The notes beneath the pieces were generated by a model. The model had not been told where the DNA came from. It ran no database searches and saw only the letters and a program-made list of their open reading frames with translations. Shown in pieces: positions 7,852-17,809 of a stretch of 64,000 nt of DNA (within the stretch, counting starts at the first letter, position 1; every line of letters begins with the position of its first letter). This DNA is from Ancylobacter aquaticus. Its GTDB lineage: Bacteria > Pseudomonadota > Alphaproteobacteria > Rhizobiales > Xanthobacteraceae. The stretch is from the NCBI RefSeq assembly GCF_004339465.1, contig NZ_SMFY01000001.1:434001-498000 (forward strand), given 5' to 3'. Position numbers and translations under genes: made by a program.

Positions 7852-8892
7852 ATGGCACGCTTACCCGGTCTTGTTACGGCATCGGCGCTCGCGCTGGCCG
7901 CCGCCATCGCGCCGGCATCGGCGCAGGATGCCCTTCACGTCGCCTGGTATGGCGGCAATTGGGGCGATGCGTTCAAAGCCTGCGTCGCCGATCCCTTCAC
8001 CAAGGCGACGGGCGTCGCGGTGGTGCCGGAAGTCGGCACCTCCACCGTCACCCTCGCCAAGCTGCAGCAGCAGAAGGACGCCCCGACCATCGACGTCGCC
8101 TGGATGGATGGCGGCGTGAGCGAGCTGGCGGAAGCTGCCGGCGTGCTGGCGCCGATCACCGAGAAAGGCGTGCCGAACCTCAAGGATGCCCTGCCGCAGG
8201 CGGTCTACACCAACGCCAACGGCACCTACGCCGTCGGCACCGGCTATTATTCGCTCGGCCTGACCTACAACACCAAGGAAATTCCCGAGGCGCCGACCTC
8301 CTGGAATGACCTGTGGAAGCCGGAATATGCCGATGCGGTGACGATCCCCTCGCCGGCCAATTCCTCCGGCGTGCCGTTCCTGTTCTTCCTGCACAAGATC
8401 TGGAACGCCCCGGCCGGTGACTTCGCCCCGGTCTTCGCCAAGATCAAGGAGCTGAAGCCGGCGCTGTTCTTCGATTCCTCGGGCGCCGCCTCCAATGCCT
8501 TCCAGAGCAGCGAGGCGATCATCGGCGCGCATTTCAATGTCGGCGCCTTCGATCTCATCGCCAAGGGCCTGCCGATCGGCTTTACCGTGCCGAAAGAGGG
8601 CGTGTGGGCCACCGATGCCCGCCTGCACCTCGTCAAGAACGCGCCGCGCGCGGAGATGGCGCAGAAGTTCATCGACACCGCGCTGACCCCGGCCGCCTCG
8701 CAGTGCCTCGCCGAGAAGCTGTTCCTGGGCCCGTCGGTGAAGGGCGTGAGCGTCTCGCCCGAGACCGCCGCCAAGCTGCCCTGGGGCGCCAAGGGCTCGG
8801 TCGAGAACCTTTATCTGCTCGACTGGACCGAGGTGAACGCCAAGCGCGCCGAGCTGGTCGACACCTGGAACCGCGAGATCGCCCGCAAATAA
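7852..8892 (+). CDS. Periplasmic binding protein, polyamine/opine type (PotD/PotF-like)
   Basis: 346 residues, SBP_bac_8 family. Signal peptide about residues 1-23 (ends APASAQD), then LHVAWYGGNWGDAFKACVADPFTKATGV, the usual start of spermidine/putrescine-type receptors, and a C-terminal region with AEKLFLGPSVKGVSVSPETAAKLPWG. GGGGAGAA precedes the ATG at 7852; the open frame upstream is not coding. First gene of an operon with ATPase, two permeases and a proline-racemase-like enzyme, so the ligand may be an amino acid derivative such as a hydroxyproline betaine, an opine or a polyamine conjugate; this is inference. Confidence 0.92.
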   Translation: MARLPGLVTASALALAAAIAPASAQDALHVAWYGGNWGDAFKACVADPFTKATGVAVVPEVGTSTVTLAKLQQQKDAPTIDVAWMDGGVSELAEAAGVLAPITEKGVPNLKDALPQAVYTNANGTYAVGTGYYSLGLTYNTKEIPEAPTSWNDLWKPEYADAVTIPSPANSSGVPFLFFLHKIWNAPAGDFAPVFAKIKELKPALFFDSSGAASNAFQSSEAIIGAHFNVGAFDLIAKGLPIGFTVPKEGVWATDARLHLVKNAPRAEMAQKFIDTALTPAASQCLAEKLFLGPSVKGVSVSPETAAKLPWGAKGSVENLYLLDWTEVNAKRAELVDTWNREIARK

Positions 8893-8913
8893 CGCGCGCG
8901 ACACGAGACGCAT

Positions 8914-8955
8914 GCCCGCCCGGGCGCGGCTTCCAAGGGAAGCTTCCGGGCGGGC
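8914..8955. terminator. Intercistronic hairpin after the polyamine-type SBP gene
   Basis: Ten-base perfect arms GCCCGCCCGG (8914-8923) and CCGGGCGGGC (8946-8955) enclose a further GGCTTCC/GGAAGC stem. No T-run follows, so it is more likely an mRNA-stabilising or attenuating element than a full terminator, sitting 22 bases after the SBP stop and upstream of the ATPase gene. Confidence 0.75.
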
Positions 8956-9094
8956 CTTCCACCCCACCCGAGGCCGAGCCTTTTCGCGCAATGGTCCCTA
9001 ACCCGCGCGCGCCGGCTCTGGCGTAGTCTGGCTTCGCCGACCTCGGACGGCCACCCTTTGCCGTGCCGTCCGCTCTCCCGCGAGGACATGATCC

Positions 9095-10134
<1,040 letters not shown>

Positions 10135-10138
<4 letters not shown>

Positions 10139-10983
10139 AGGCGGTGGCCGCTTCCCGCACCACATTGGCCCTGCTGCTGTTCGCGCCGCTCGCCTTCTTC
10201 GCCGCCTTCTTCCTGGCGCCGATGGCGGTGGTGGCGCTGACCAGCCTCACGACAGACGACGGCGGCCTGACCTTCGCGCACTATGCCCGCATCCTGTTCG
10301 ACCAGTATCATTGGGACGTGCTGTGGGTGACGTTCCGCATCGCGCTCGCCACCACGGCGCTGTGCCTGCTGATCGGCTTTCCGCTCGCCTGGTATCTCGT
10401 GCGGATCGTGCGCTGGCGTAGCTGGCGGCGGGCCTGCGTCATTCTCATCGTAGTGCCGCTGTTCACCTCGAACATCGTCCGCTCCTTCGGCTGGATGGTG
10501 CTGCTCGGGCGCACCGGCCTGGTCAATCAGGGGCTGATGGGGATGGGGATGACCGAGCGGCCGATCCGCTTCCTCGGCACCGAGACCGGCATCCTCATCG
10601 GCATGGTCTACATCCTCATGCCCTTCGTGGTGCTGTCGGTCGGCAATGCGCTGGCCAAGATCGACACCGCGCTGGAGGACGCCTCCGCCGATCTCGGCGT
10701 CGGGCCGGCGCGCACCTTCTGGTTCGTCACCCTGCCGCTGTGCCTGCCGGGCGCGGTCTCCGGTGCCATCATGGTGTTCGCGCTGGCGGTCAGCGCCTAT
10801 GTGACGCCGGCGCTGCTGTCGGGCGGGCAGATCACCGTCTTCTCCATGCTGATCTTCCAGCAATATTCCTCGGTGTTCGATTTCCACTATGGCGGTGCGC
10901 TCAGCGTCACGCTGCTGGTGCTGACGCTGGTCCTCGTCACCCTCGCCGGGCGCATCGGCGAGCGCGGGCGGAGGGCGGCATGA
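10135..10983 (+). CDS. Polyamine/opine-type ABC permease, PotB-like
   Basis: 282-residue inner-membrane protein with about six predicted helices (first at residues 9-33) and the EAA-loop region around ALEDASADLGVGPARTFWFVTLPLCLPGAVSGA, the site that contacts the ATPase. It starts with GTG overlapping the ATPase stop codon. The signature TSNIVRSFGWMVLLGRTGLVN is characteristic of PotB-type subunits. Confidence 0.94.
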
Positions 10984-11774
10984 TCGCGCGGCTTCTCATC
11001 CGCATCATCGCGCTGGCCGCCATGGCCTATCTGGTGCTGCCGCTGGTGGTAATCATGGGCGCGTCGTTGACGCAGACCAGCTATCTCGCCTTTCCCCCAC
11101 AGGGACTGACGCTGAAATGGTTCGGCGTGCTGTTCGACGACCCCTCCTATGTCTCGGCGTTCATCACCTCGACCCTGCTGGCGCTGGCGGCGACGGCGGT
11201 AGCGGTGCTGCTGGCGGTGCCGGCGAGCCTTGCCTTGGCGCGCTACGTCTTCGCCGGGCGGGCGGGCGTGTCCTCGCTGCTGATGTCGCCGCTGGTGCTG
11301 CCCTATGTGGTGCTGGGCGCCGCGTTGTTGCAGTTCGGCAATGATTTCGGGCTGGCCCGTTCGTTCGAAGCGCTGCTGGTCGGCCATGTCGTCATCGTCA
11401 TGCCCTTCGTGCTGCGCTCGGTGCTGCCGCTGCTGACCCCGGAGCAGCGTGCGCTGGAAGAGGCCTCGATGGACCTCGGCGGCACGCCGGTCGCCACCTT
11501 CTTCCTGGTCGTGCTGCCGCAGATCCGCGGCGGCATCGTCTCGGGCGCGCTTCTCGCCTTCATCTCCTCCTGGATCAACGTCGAGCTGTCGATCTTCAAC
11601 ACGACGTCGGCGCTCAACACCATCCCGGTGAAGATGTTCAACTACGTGCAGTACACGATCGATCCCACGATCGCGGCGGTGTCCGCGATCACCATCGTCG
11701 CGGCTGCGCTCGTCATCATCCTTCTCGATCTGCTGATCGGCCTCGACATGCTGTCCGAGCGCCAACAGCCCTAA
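10980..11774 (+). CDS. Polyamine/opine-type ABC permease, PotC-like
   Basis: 264 residues, about six membrane helices; the EAA loop is visible as LEEASMDLGGTPVATFFLVVLPQIRGGIVSGALLAF. The ATG at 10980 overlaps the previous stop by four bases (ATGA); an open frame reaching back to 10740 is only a shadow of the upstream gene. It forms the heterodimeric channel with the PotB-like subunit and is followed 19 bases later by the racemase-family gene, so all are one operon. Confidence 0.93.
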   Translation: MIARLLIRIIALAAMAYLVLPLVVIMGASLTQTSYLAFPPQGLTLKWFGVLFDDPSYVSAFITSTLLALAATAVAVLLAVPASLALARYVFAGRAGVSSLLMSPLVLPYVVLGAALLQFGNDFGLARSFEALLVGHVVIVMPFVLRSVLPLLTPEQRALEEASMDLGGTPVATFFLVVLPQIRGGIVSGALLAFISSWINVELSIFNTTSALNTIPVKMFNYVQYTIDPTIAAVSAITIVAAALVIILLDLLIGLDMLSERQQP

Positions 11775-11793
11775 GTCCAACGGAGCCTTCGCG

Positions 11794-12807
11794 ATGCGCA
11801 AGCAGGATAGTTTCGACGTTATTTACACCCACACCGAGGGTGAGCCGCTCTGCATCATCCACAGCGGCATTCCCTATCCCGCCGGCTCCTCCATCCTGGA
11901 GAAGCGCGCCTTCCTGGAGGCGAACTATGACTGGGTGCGCACCGCGCTGATGCGCGAGCCGCGCGGCCATCGCGACATGTTCGGCGTGTTCCTCACCCCG
12001 CCTTCCTCGCCCGACTACGACGCCGGCCTGATCTATATCGACGGCACGCAATATTCCCACATGTGCGGGCACGGCACGATCGCGGTCGCCATGGCGATGG
12101 TGGCGCATGGTTTCGTGCGGCGCTCGGAAGACGGTCTGACCAAGATCCGCTTCGAAACCACCGCCGGCCTGGTGCAGGCCGAGGTGGCGACGAAGGGCGA
12201 CGAGGTGCTGTGGACGCGCTTCGAGAATGTGCCGGCCTATGTCGCGGCGCAGGACATCGCCTTCGACCTGCCGGGCGTCGGCCCGCTCAAGGCCGACATC
12301 GTCTGGGGCGGCAATTATTTCGGCATCATCGATTTGCGCGGCACGTCGCTGAAGATCGGCCCGGAGAACGGCTCGGAACTCTCGCGCCTCGGCATCCTCG
12401 CCCGCGAGGCGATCCGCGAGAAGGTGAAGATCCAGCACCCGACCGCCGGCCACATCAACAACTTCAACTTCGTCACCTTCTGGCATGAGCCGACCATTGA
12501 AGGCGCGCTGTACAAGAACGTCCATGTGTTCAGCGCCGGCCAGCTCGACCGCTCCCCCGGCGGCACCGGCACCAGCGCGATGATGGCGATGTTCGAGGCG
12601 CGCGGCGTGATCGGGCTCAACCAGCCCATCACCTCCGAGGGCCTGCTCGGCACCGGCACTTTCGAGGGCGAGCTGGTCGGCGAGACGAAGCTCAACGATG
12701 TGCGCGCCGTGCGCCCGACGGTGAAGGGCACGGCCGGCCTGCTCGGCACCGCGCGCTGGCTGATCGACCGCAAGGACCCGGTTGGCGCCGGCTTCCTCGT
12801 CGCCTGA
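11794..12807 (+). CDS. Proline racemase / hydroxyproline epimerase-family protein with a substituted second catalytic position
   Basis: 337 residues, cytoplasmic PF05544 family. Members use two active-site residues to racemise proline, epimerise 4-hydroxyproline, or dehydrate 3-hydroxyproline. The first catalytic Cys is present (MCGHGT, Cys91), but the usual DRSPCGTGT motif here reads DRSPGGTGT, so Gly256 replaces the second Cys. Known characterised members are Cys/Cys, Ser/Cys or Thr/Cys, so the reaction cannot be assigned; one-sided proton abstraction or a dehydratase/isomerase activity is possible. It ends the transporter operon, suggesting it acts on the imported compound. RBS CGGAG lies before the ATG at 11794. 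Confidence 0.85.
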   Translation: MRKQDSFDVIYTHTEGEPLCIIHSGIPYPAGSSILEKRAFLEANYDWVRTALMREPRGHRDMFGVFLTPPSSPDYDAGLIYIDGTQYSHMCGHGTIAVAMAMVAHGFVRRSEDGLTKIRFETTAGLVQAEVATKGDEVLWTRFENVPAYVAAQDIAFDLPGVGPLKADIVWGGNYFGIIDLRGTSLKIGPENGSELSRLGILAREAIREKVKIQHPTAGHINNFNFVTFWHEPTIEGALYKNVHVFSAGQLDRSPGGTGTSAMMAMFEARGVIGLNQPITSEGLLGTGTFEGELVGETKLNDVRAVRPTVKGTAGLLGTARWLIDRKDPVGAGFLVA

Positions 12808-12830
12808 AGCCGCGTCATATCGTGATGAAG

Positions 12831-12860
12831 AGAACCGGCGCCACGCGACGCCGGTTCTTT
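12831..12860. terminator. Rho-independent-like terminator of the racemase operon
   Basis: AGAACCGGCG (12831-12840) pairs with CGCCGGTTCT (12849-12858), an eight-base loop and a short TT tail. Lies 23 bases after the racemase-like stop codon, between convergent operons. Confidence 0.75.
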
Positions 12861-12880
12861 GCCGGCTCAATTGAGCCGGC
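12861..12880. terminator. Perfect 20-bp palindrome, terminator of the opposite operon
   Basis: GCCGGCTCAA directly followed by TTGAGCCGGC, ending three bases past the otnC-like stop codon on the minus strand. As RNA it folds as an eight-bp stem with an AATT loop. It abuts the hairpin at 12831-12858, giving back-to-back structures at the convergent junction. Confidence 0.7.
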
Positions 12881-12882
12881 TC

Positions 12883-13521
12883 TCAGCGCGCCATGGCGCG
12901 CAGTTCGGCGATCTCGGCCTCGTTGAGGTAGCGGATCTTCTCGCCGCGCAGGATGAAGGCGAGGCGTGCGGTCTCTTCCAGCTCCTCGGCATTGTTGACC
13001 GCGTCTTCGACATCCTTGCCCAGCACGACCACGCCGTGCGAGGCGAGCAGGAAGGCATTCACCTTGTGTGCCTTCGCGGCGGCCGCGAGGTCGCGCGCGA
13101 TCTCCGATGCGCCCGGCCGGTAATAGGGAATGACCGGCATGTAGCCGGCACGCATCACGTAATAGGGCGTGAAGGGGCGCAGGGCGTTGTCGGTGGGCAG
13201 GTCCTCAAGGCAGGACAGGGCGGTGAGATAGGTGGAGTGCAGATGCACGATCGCCCCCGCCTCGGGCCGGCACTCGAACAAGGCGAGATGGAAGGCGAAT
13301 TCCTTTGACGGCTTCGGCCCCGGAACCGGCTGGCCGGCGGCGTCGATCTCGGCGAGGTCTGCCGGGGTGAGGCGCCCGAGGCTGCCGCCCGTCGGCGTGA
13401 CCAGGAAGCCGCCTTCCTCCAGCCGGACCGACACATTGCCGGCGCCGCCGACGGAATAGCCGCGATCGAACAGGCTTTTGCAGAGCGCGCACAGCTGCTC
13501 TGCCTTGGAATTCCGGCTCAC
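12883..13521 (-). CDS. otnC: Class II aldolase/adducin-family protein, OtnC-like 3-oxo-tetronate 4-phosphate decarboxylase
   Basis: 212 residues. The zinc site of the class II aldolase fold is visible as VHLHSTYLTALSC, with a later histidine in LASHGVVVLG, and the phosphate-binding N-terminal SVGGAGNVSVR and TPTGGSLG. In characterised threonate/erythronate pathways OtnC decarboxylates 3-oxo-tetronate 4-phosphate to dihydroxyacetone phosphate after the OtnK kinase. An otnK-like gene lies in the same cluster, supporting the call. GTG start at 13521 with GGAGGAGG six bases upstream. Downstream-most gene of the acid-sugar operon. Confidence 0.87.
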   Translation of the reverse strand: MSRNSKAEQLCALCKSLFDRGYSVGGAGNVSVRLEEGGFLVTPTGGSLGRLTPADLAEIDAAGQPVPGPKPSKEFAFHLALFECRPEAGAIVHLHSTYLTALSCLEDLPTDNALRPFTPYYVMRAGYMPVIPYYRPGASEIARDLAAAAKAHKVNAFLLASHGVVVLGKDVEDAVNNAEELEETARLAFILRGEKIRYLNEAEIAELRAMAR

Positions 13522-13580
13522 TTTTTTCCTCCTCCGCTTGCGCAGGGAAGGCCGGCGCCGCGGCGCCGGCCTTCAGGGGA

Positions 13581-14849
13581 CTAGTTCGACAGCGCCCAGC
13601 TGGTGAAGCCGGGCACATAGGTGACGAGGGCCAGCACGGCCAGCATGATACCTATGAAGGGCAGCATGGCCCGGGACAGCTTCATGACCGGCACGCCGGA
13701 AATACTGCTGGCGAGATACAGCGCGGTTCCCACAGGTGGTGTCAGCAGGCCGATGGTGAGATTGATCACCATCACCAGGCCGAACTGCACGGGGTCCACG
13801 CCAAGATGCGCGGCCACGGGCGCGAGGATCGGCGTCATCAATAGGATGGCCGGGCCGCTGTCGAGGAACATGCCCACCACGAGGAGCATGAGGTTGATCA
13901 GCAGCAGCAGCAGGATCTTGTTCTCGGTCAGACCGAGAATGGCCCCGGCGATGGTCTGCGGCAGCCGTGCATTGGTCAGCAGCCAGCCGAACAGCGAGGT
14001 GGCGGCGATGATGGCGGCAATCACCGCCGTGGCGATGGCGGCCTCCATGCAGATCTTCGGGATGTCGGCGAGGGTGAATTCCTTGTAGACGAACAGGCCG
14101 ATCAGGAAGGCATAGACGGCAACCACGGCGCCGCCCTCGGTGGGCGTGAACACGCCCATGCGGATGCCGCCGATGATGATGACCGGCATCATCAGCGCCC
14201 AGCTCGCCTCCTTGAAGCGCTTCCACTTCTCGGCGCCGCTCACCCGGCCTTCCGTGGGATAGCCGTGCCGGACGGCGTAGAAATAGGAGTAGAGCGCGAA
14301 GCCGAGGCCGATGACGATGCCCGGGGCGATGGCCGCGAGGAACAGGTCGCCGATCGAGGCCTGGTTGGACACGCCATAGATGATGATGGCGATGCTCGGC
14401 GGCAGGATCAGCGCCAGGCTGCCCGAGGAGGCGACGAGCGCGGCGGAGAAGCCGGCATCGTAGTTCCGCTTCTTCATCTCGGGGATCATCACCGAGCCCA
14501 GCGCCGCGACATCGGCCACGCCCGAGCCGGAGACGCCGCCCATGATCACGCCGCTTGTCGTGACGACATGGGCGAGGCTGCCGCGAATATTGCCGACGAG
14601 CGCCAGCGCCAGATTGATGATGCGCCGCGTGATGCCGCCATGGCCCATCAGCGAGCCCGCCAGCATGAACAGCGGGATCGCCATCAGCGGGAAGGAATCC
14701 ACCGAGGTGAACAGCCGCTGGCCGAACAGGGCCATCGGGTAGCCCTGATAGAGGATCGCGGCCAGCGAGGCGAGGGCGATGCCGAAGGCGACGGGAACGC
14801 CGAGGATGAGGAACAGCGCGAAGCCGCCAAAGAGGAGAAGGGCGATCAT
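13581..14849 (-). CDS. dctM: TRAP transporter large permease (DctM)
   Basis: 422 residues, about 12 membrane helices; typical DctM segments are LILGVPVAFGIALAS near the N-terminus, GVSGSGVADVAALGSVMIPEMKKRNYD and TPPVGTALY near the C-terminus. It is the sodium-coupled channel subunit of a tripartite periplasmic transporter. The ATG at 14849 overlaps the dctQ stop (ATGA), so the longer frame that starts at 14885 is not used. With dctQ, dctP and sugar-acid enzymes it should import a four-carbon sugar acid. Confidence 0.94.
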   Translation of the reverse strand: MIALLLFGGFALFLILGVPVAFGIALASLAAILYQGYPMALFGQRLFTSVDSFPLMAIPLFMLAGSLMGHGGITRRIINLALALVGNIRGSLAHVVTTSGVIMGGVSGSGVADVAALGSVMIPEMKKRNYDAGFSAALVASSGSLALILPPSIAIIIYGVSNQASIGDLFLAAIAPGIVIGLGFALYSYFYAVRHGYPTEGRVSGAEKWKRFKEASWALMMPVIIIGGIRMGVFTPTEGGAVVAVYAFLIGLFVYKEFTLADIPKICMEAAIATAVIAAIIAATSLFGWLLTNARLPQTIAGAILGLTENKILLLLLINLMLLVVGMFLDSGPAILLMTPILAPVAAHLGVDPVQFGLVMVINLTIGLLTPPVGTALYLASSISGVPVMKLSRAMLPFIGIMLAVLALVTYVPGFTSWALSN

Positions 14850-15325
14850 GAGGCGATCTTTCCGCCGGAGGTCATGTTCTTCCACGTCGCGCGCAGGGCA
14901 AAATACAGCAACGCCGCCCCGCTGAACGGGATGACCGTGTAGACATAGTACATGGGCAGGCCGAGCGCCGCGCTGCGCTGGTGCAGGCCGAATTTGATCA
15001 GCGACATGCCGCCGACGACCAGCGCCAGGCTGACCACGGCGACCAGCAGCGTATTCAGTACGGTCAGCGCCCGCGAAGGCCGGGCCGGCAGCAGCGACAC
15101 CAGGAAGTCCAGTGCGATATGCGCCTTGGACTGAAAAGCGGCGGCCATGCCGAGGAAAGTGATCCAGACGAAGATGTACCGGCCCAGTTCCTCGGACCAG
15201 CTCAGCGAATTCTCGAAGACATAGCGCGAAATCACCTGCGCGAAGGTCACGCTCATCATGGCGAACATCAGCGCGCCGATGGCCCAGAGCAGAAATATGT
15301 GTATCAGCCGATCCAGCTTGTCCAA
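14846..15325 (-). CDS. dctQ: TRAP transporter small permease (DctQ)
   Basis: 159 residues with four predicted helices (LLWAIGALMFAMMSVTFAQVISRYVF; SWSEELGRYIFVWITFLGMA is the DctQ hallmark). An open frame extends to 15391, but that would put the start in a strong hairpin; a TTG at 15325 preceded by GGGAGAG gives a product of normal DctQ length and is preferred. The exact start is uncertain. Confidence 0.88.
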   Translation of the reverse strand: MDKLDRLIHIFLLWAIGALMFAMMSVTFAQVISRYVFENSLSWSEELGRYIFVWITFLGMAAAFQSKAHIALDFLVSLLPARPSRALTVLNTLLVAVVSLALVVGGMSLIKFGLHQRSAALGLPMYYVYTVIPFSGAALLYFALRATWKNMTSGGKIAS

Positions 15326-15364
15326 GCTCGTCTCTCCCTCAGGCAGTGCGCCGGTGGTCGCGAC

Positions 15365-15399
15365 CCGGAACGGAGGAAACGCTCGTTCCACCGTTCCGG
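15365..15399. terminator. Intercistronic hairpin between dctP and dctQ
   Basis: Perfect nine-base arms CCGGAACGG (15365-15373) and CCGTTCCGG (15391-15399) around a 17-base loop, 13 bases past the dctP stop on the minus strand. Probably raises dctP message relative to the membrane subunits. Confidence 0.7.
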
Positions 15400-15411
15400 G
15401 GGGCGCGTGCT

Positions 15412-16416
15412 TTAGCGCCCGAGTTCCTGCTTGATCCGCTTGTAGAGGTCGGGGTTGACCTTGGCGGCAAAGGCTTCGTGAGCGGATTCCGCCGCCGCAG
15501 CGATCGGCGCGGTGTCGGGACGGCTGACCTTGAGGCCAGCGGCCTCCATCGACTTCAGCATCTCATCCGTCTTGGTGCGGACCTGCTCGTTCTCGAACGC
15601 CGTGGCGGCATTGGCCGCCTCGACGACGATCTTCTGCTGCTCGGGGGTCAGCTGCTTCCAGCGCATGTCGCTGATCGACAGCGTCACATACTCGTATTTG
15701 TGGTTGGTGAAGGACAGGTTCGACTGCACTTCGTTGATCCGGCCGCCATAGATGAACGGGATCGGGTTTTCCTGGGCCGAGATGACGCCCTGCTCAAGGC
15801 CGGTATAGACCTCGCTCCAGGCCATCGGGGTCGGGTTGGCGCCGATGGCGCGCCAGGTGGTCACCATGGCGGGAATCTCGGGGACGCGAATCTTCAGGCC
15901 CTTGAGGTCCTCGATGCCGTTGATCGGCTTGTTCGCCGTCACCTGGCGCGAGCCGCGCTCCCACCAGTCGAGAATGCGGACATTGGCGGTTTCCACCACG
16001 TTGCCGGCGATTTCCTCGCCGATCTTGCCCTTCACGACCTTGTCGAACTCGTCCTGCGAGCGGAACAGGTAGGGCAGTTCCAGCAGCTGGATGGACGGGG
16101 CGAAGTTGCCGAGAACGCCGGCGATCAGGCCGAAATCCACGGTGCCCATCTGCATGCCCTCGACCAGGTCGCGGTCGCCGCCGAGCGTCGAGTTCGGGTA
16201 GATGGTCAGCGTGATGGCGCCGTTGGAGCGCTTCTCCAGCTCTTCCTTGAACTTCTGGGCGCCGAGGTGCCAAAGGTCCTGCTCGGATTGGATGTGGCCG
16301 AGCTTGAGGTTCAGCACGTCCTGGGCAAGGCCGGGCGTGGGGGCCGCGGAAAGGGCGAGGGCAGAAACGGCGGAAAAGACCGCCAGCTTCAGCATCTTCA
16401 CGGTGTTGTTCAACAC
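15412..16416 (-). CDS. dctP: TRAP transporter periplasmic receptor (DctP family)
   Basis: 334 residues. Signal peptide about residues 1-31 (ends TPGLAQD), then LNLKLGHIQSEQDLWHLGAQKFKEELEKRS, the DctP fold start; NPIPFIYGGRINEVQSNLSFTNHKYEY is a conserved region and the carboxylate-binding arginine lies in LKGLKIRVPEIPA. GTG start at 16416 is seven bases after AAGGAGG; an ATG in the spacer is out of frame. The neighbouring kinase and decarboxylase point to erythronate/threonate or a similar acid as ligand. Confidence 0.93.
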   Translation of the reverse strand: MLNNTVKMLKLAVFSAVSALALSAAPTPGLAQDVLNLKLGHIQSEQDLWHLGAQKFKEELEKRSNGAITLTIYPNSTLGGDRDLVEGMQMGTVDFGLIAGVLGNFAPSIQLLELPYLFRSQDEFDKVVKGKIGEEIAGNVVETANVRILDWWERGSRQVTANKPINGIEDLKGLKIRVPEIPAMVTTWRAIGANPTPMAWSEVYTGLEQGVISAQENPIPFIYGGRINEVQSNLSFTNHKYEYVTLSISDMRWKQLTPEQQKIVVEAANAATAFENEQVRTKTDEMLKSMEAAGLKVSRPDTAPIAAAAESAHEAFAAKVNPDLYKRIKQELGR

Positions 16417-16488
16417 GTCATATCCTCCTTTTGGTCTTGTGATTTGCGGCCCGGCGCCGACGTTGCTCGCCGGCGACAGGCCGCAGCT

Positions 16489-17751
16489 TCAGTGGCCGCG
16501 CAGAACGGCGTCGGCCTCGGCGAAGAAATTCACGCCGCCGAAATTTCCCGATTTTAGCGCCAGCGCCACCGGACGGCCGCCGGCCGGGACAGCGCGCAGC
16601 GCCGGGGCGCCGGGCGCGATTTCCGGGCCGATCTCCAGCGAGGTCAGGTCCAGCGCCTCGACGACGGCGCCCGAGGTCTCGCCCCCGGCGACGATGAGGC
16701 GCCCGACGCCGCCAGTGACCAGGGCCCGGGCGATGTCCGCGAAAAGCGCCTCAATCGCCGAAGCGACGGTCTCGCGGCCATGGGTCTCCTGGGCCTGCCG
16801 AACCTGTTCGGGGTCGGCGGAGGAGAACACCAGGGAGCGCGCGGTCTGCGCCAGCGCCCAGTCGGCAATCGCCTGCGCGTCCAGCCGGCCGGCGACGGCG
16901 TCATCGGCCGATATCTCGAACACCGGCAGGCCGTCGGTGCGATGCCGGGCGACCTGGCCGCGGGTGGCAGTCGAGCACGACCCCGAGAGCACGACGCACG
17001 GACCCTCGACTCCCTGCCAGGTGCTGCCTTCGCCGGACAGGAGGCCCTGCCGGCGGAAATTGTCCGGCAGGCCCATGGCGATGCCCGAACCGCCGGTGAT
17101 GAGCGGGGCGCCGTCCAGCGCCGCGCCGATCTCCATCAGGTCGGCATCGGAAAGTGCGTCCACCACGATGAGCCGCGCGCCTTCCGCGTCTGCGCGGGCG
17201 AGCGCCTCGCCAATGGCGACGGCGCCGTTGCGCACGGTGGCGAAGCCGACATGCCCGACCTTCATGTCGGTCTGGAGGGCCAGCCAGCGGCGGATGTCGG
17301 CATCCGTCATCGGGTTGAGCGGGTGGTTTTCCAGGCCGCTCTCGTTCAGCAGCCGGTCATGGACGAACAGATGGCCCTGATAAAGCGTGCGGCCGGCGCC
17401 CGGAAACACCGGGCACACCACGACCTTGCGCGCGTCGAGCGCCTGAGCGAGAGCGGCGGCCACCGGGCCGATATTGCCTTCGGGCGTGCTGTCGAAGGTC
17501 GAGCAATATTTGAACAGGAACTGCGTGCAGCCCTGCGCCTTCAGCCATTCCAGCGCCGCCAACGACTGGGCGATGGCCTCGCTTGCCGGAATGCTGCGCG
17601 ACTTCAGCGCCACCACGCCGGCCTCGACCGAGGGGTCGGCCGGCACGCTCGGCACGCCGGAATACTGGGTGACGCGCATGCCCTGCTTCGACAGGGTGTT
17701 GGCCAGATCGCTGGAGCCGGTGAAGTCGTCGCCAATGCAGCCGAGAAGCAT
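16489..17751 (-). CDS. otnK: Four-carbon acid sugar kinase family (OtnK/DtnK-like, formerly DUF1537)
   Basis: 420 residues. N-terminal LGCIGDDFTGSSDLANTL is the sugar-acid binding signature; C-terminal ATP-binding elements include GGSGIAMGLP, SGSCSTATRGQV and IVAGGETSGAVVEAL. Family members phosphorylate 3-oxo-tetronate (OtnK) or D-threonate (DtnK). Pairing with the otnC-like decarboxylase favours OtnK: dehydrogenase, kinase and decarboxylase would convert a tetronate to dihydroxyacetone phosphate and CO2. AAAGG precedes the ATG at 17751. Confidence 0.92.
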   Translation of the reverse strand: MLLGCIGDDFTGSSDLANTLSKQGMRVTQYSGVPSVPADPSVEAGVVALKSRSIPASEAIAQSLAALEWLKAQGCTQFLFKYCSTFDSTPEGNIGPVAAALAQALDARKVVVCPVFPGAGRTLYQGHLFVHDRLLNESGLENHPLNPMTDADIRRWLALQTDMKVGHVGFATVRNGAVAIGEALARADAEGARLIVVDALSDADLMEIGAALDGAPLITGGSGIAMGLPDNFRRQGLLSGEGSTWQGVEGPCVVLSGSCSTATRGQVARHRTDGLPVFEISADDAVAGRLDAQAIADWALAQTARSLVFSSADPEQVRQAQETHGRETVASAIEALFADIARALVTGGVGRLIVAGGETSGAVVEALDLTSLEIGPEIAPGAPALRAVPAGGRPVALALKSGNFGGVNFFAEADAVLRGH

Positions 17752-17809
17752 GTTCAGAGCCTTTGCAGATGTTCGGTCCGGGTGGTGGTCCCGTTCGGAG
17801 GCGTCCCGG

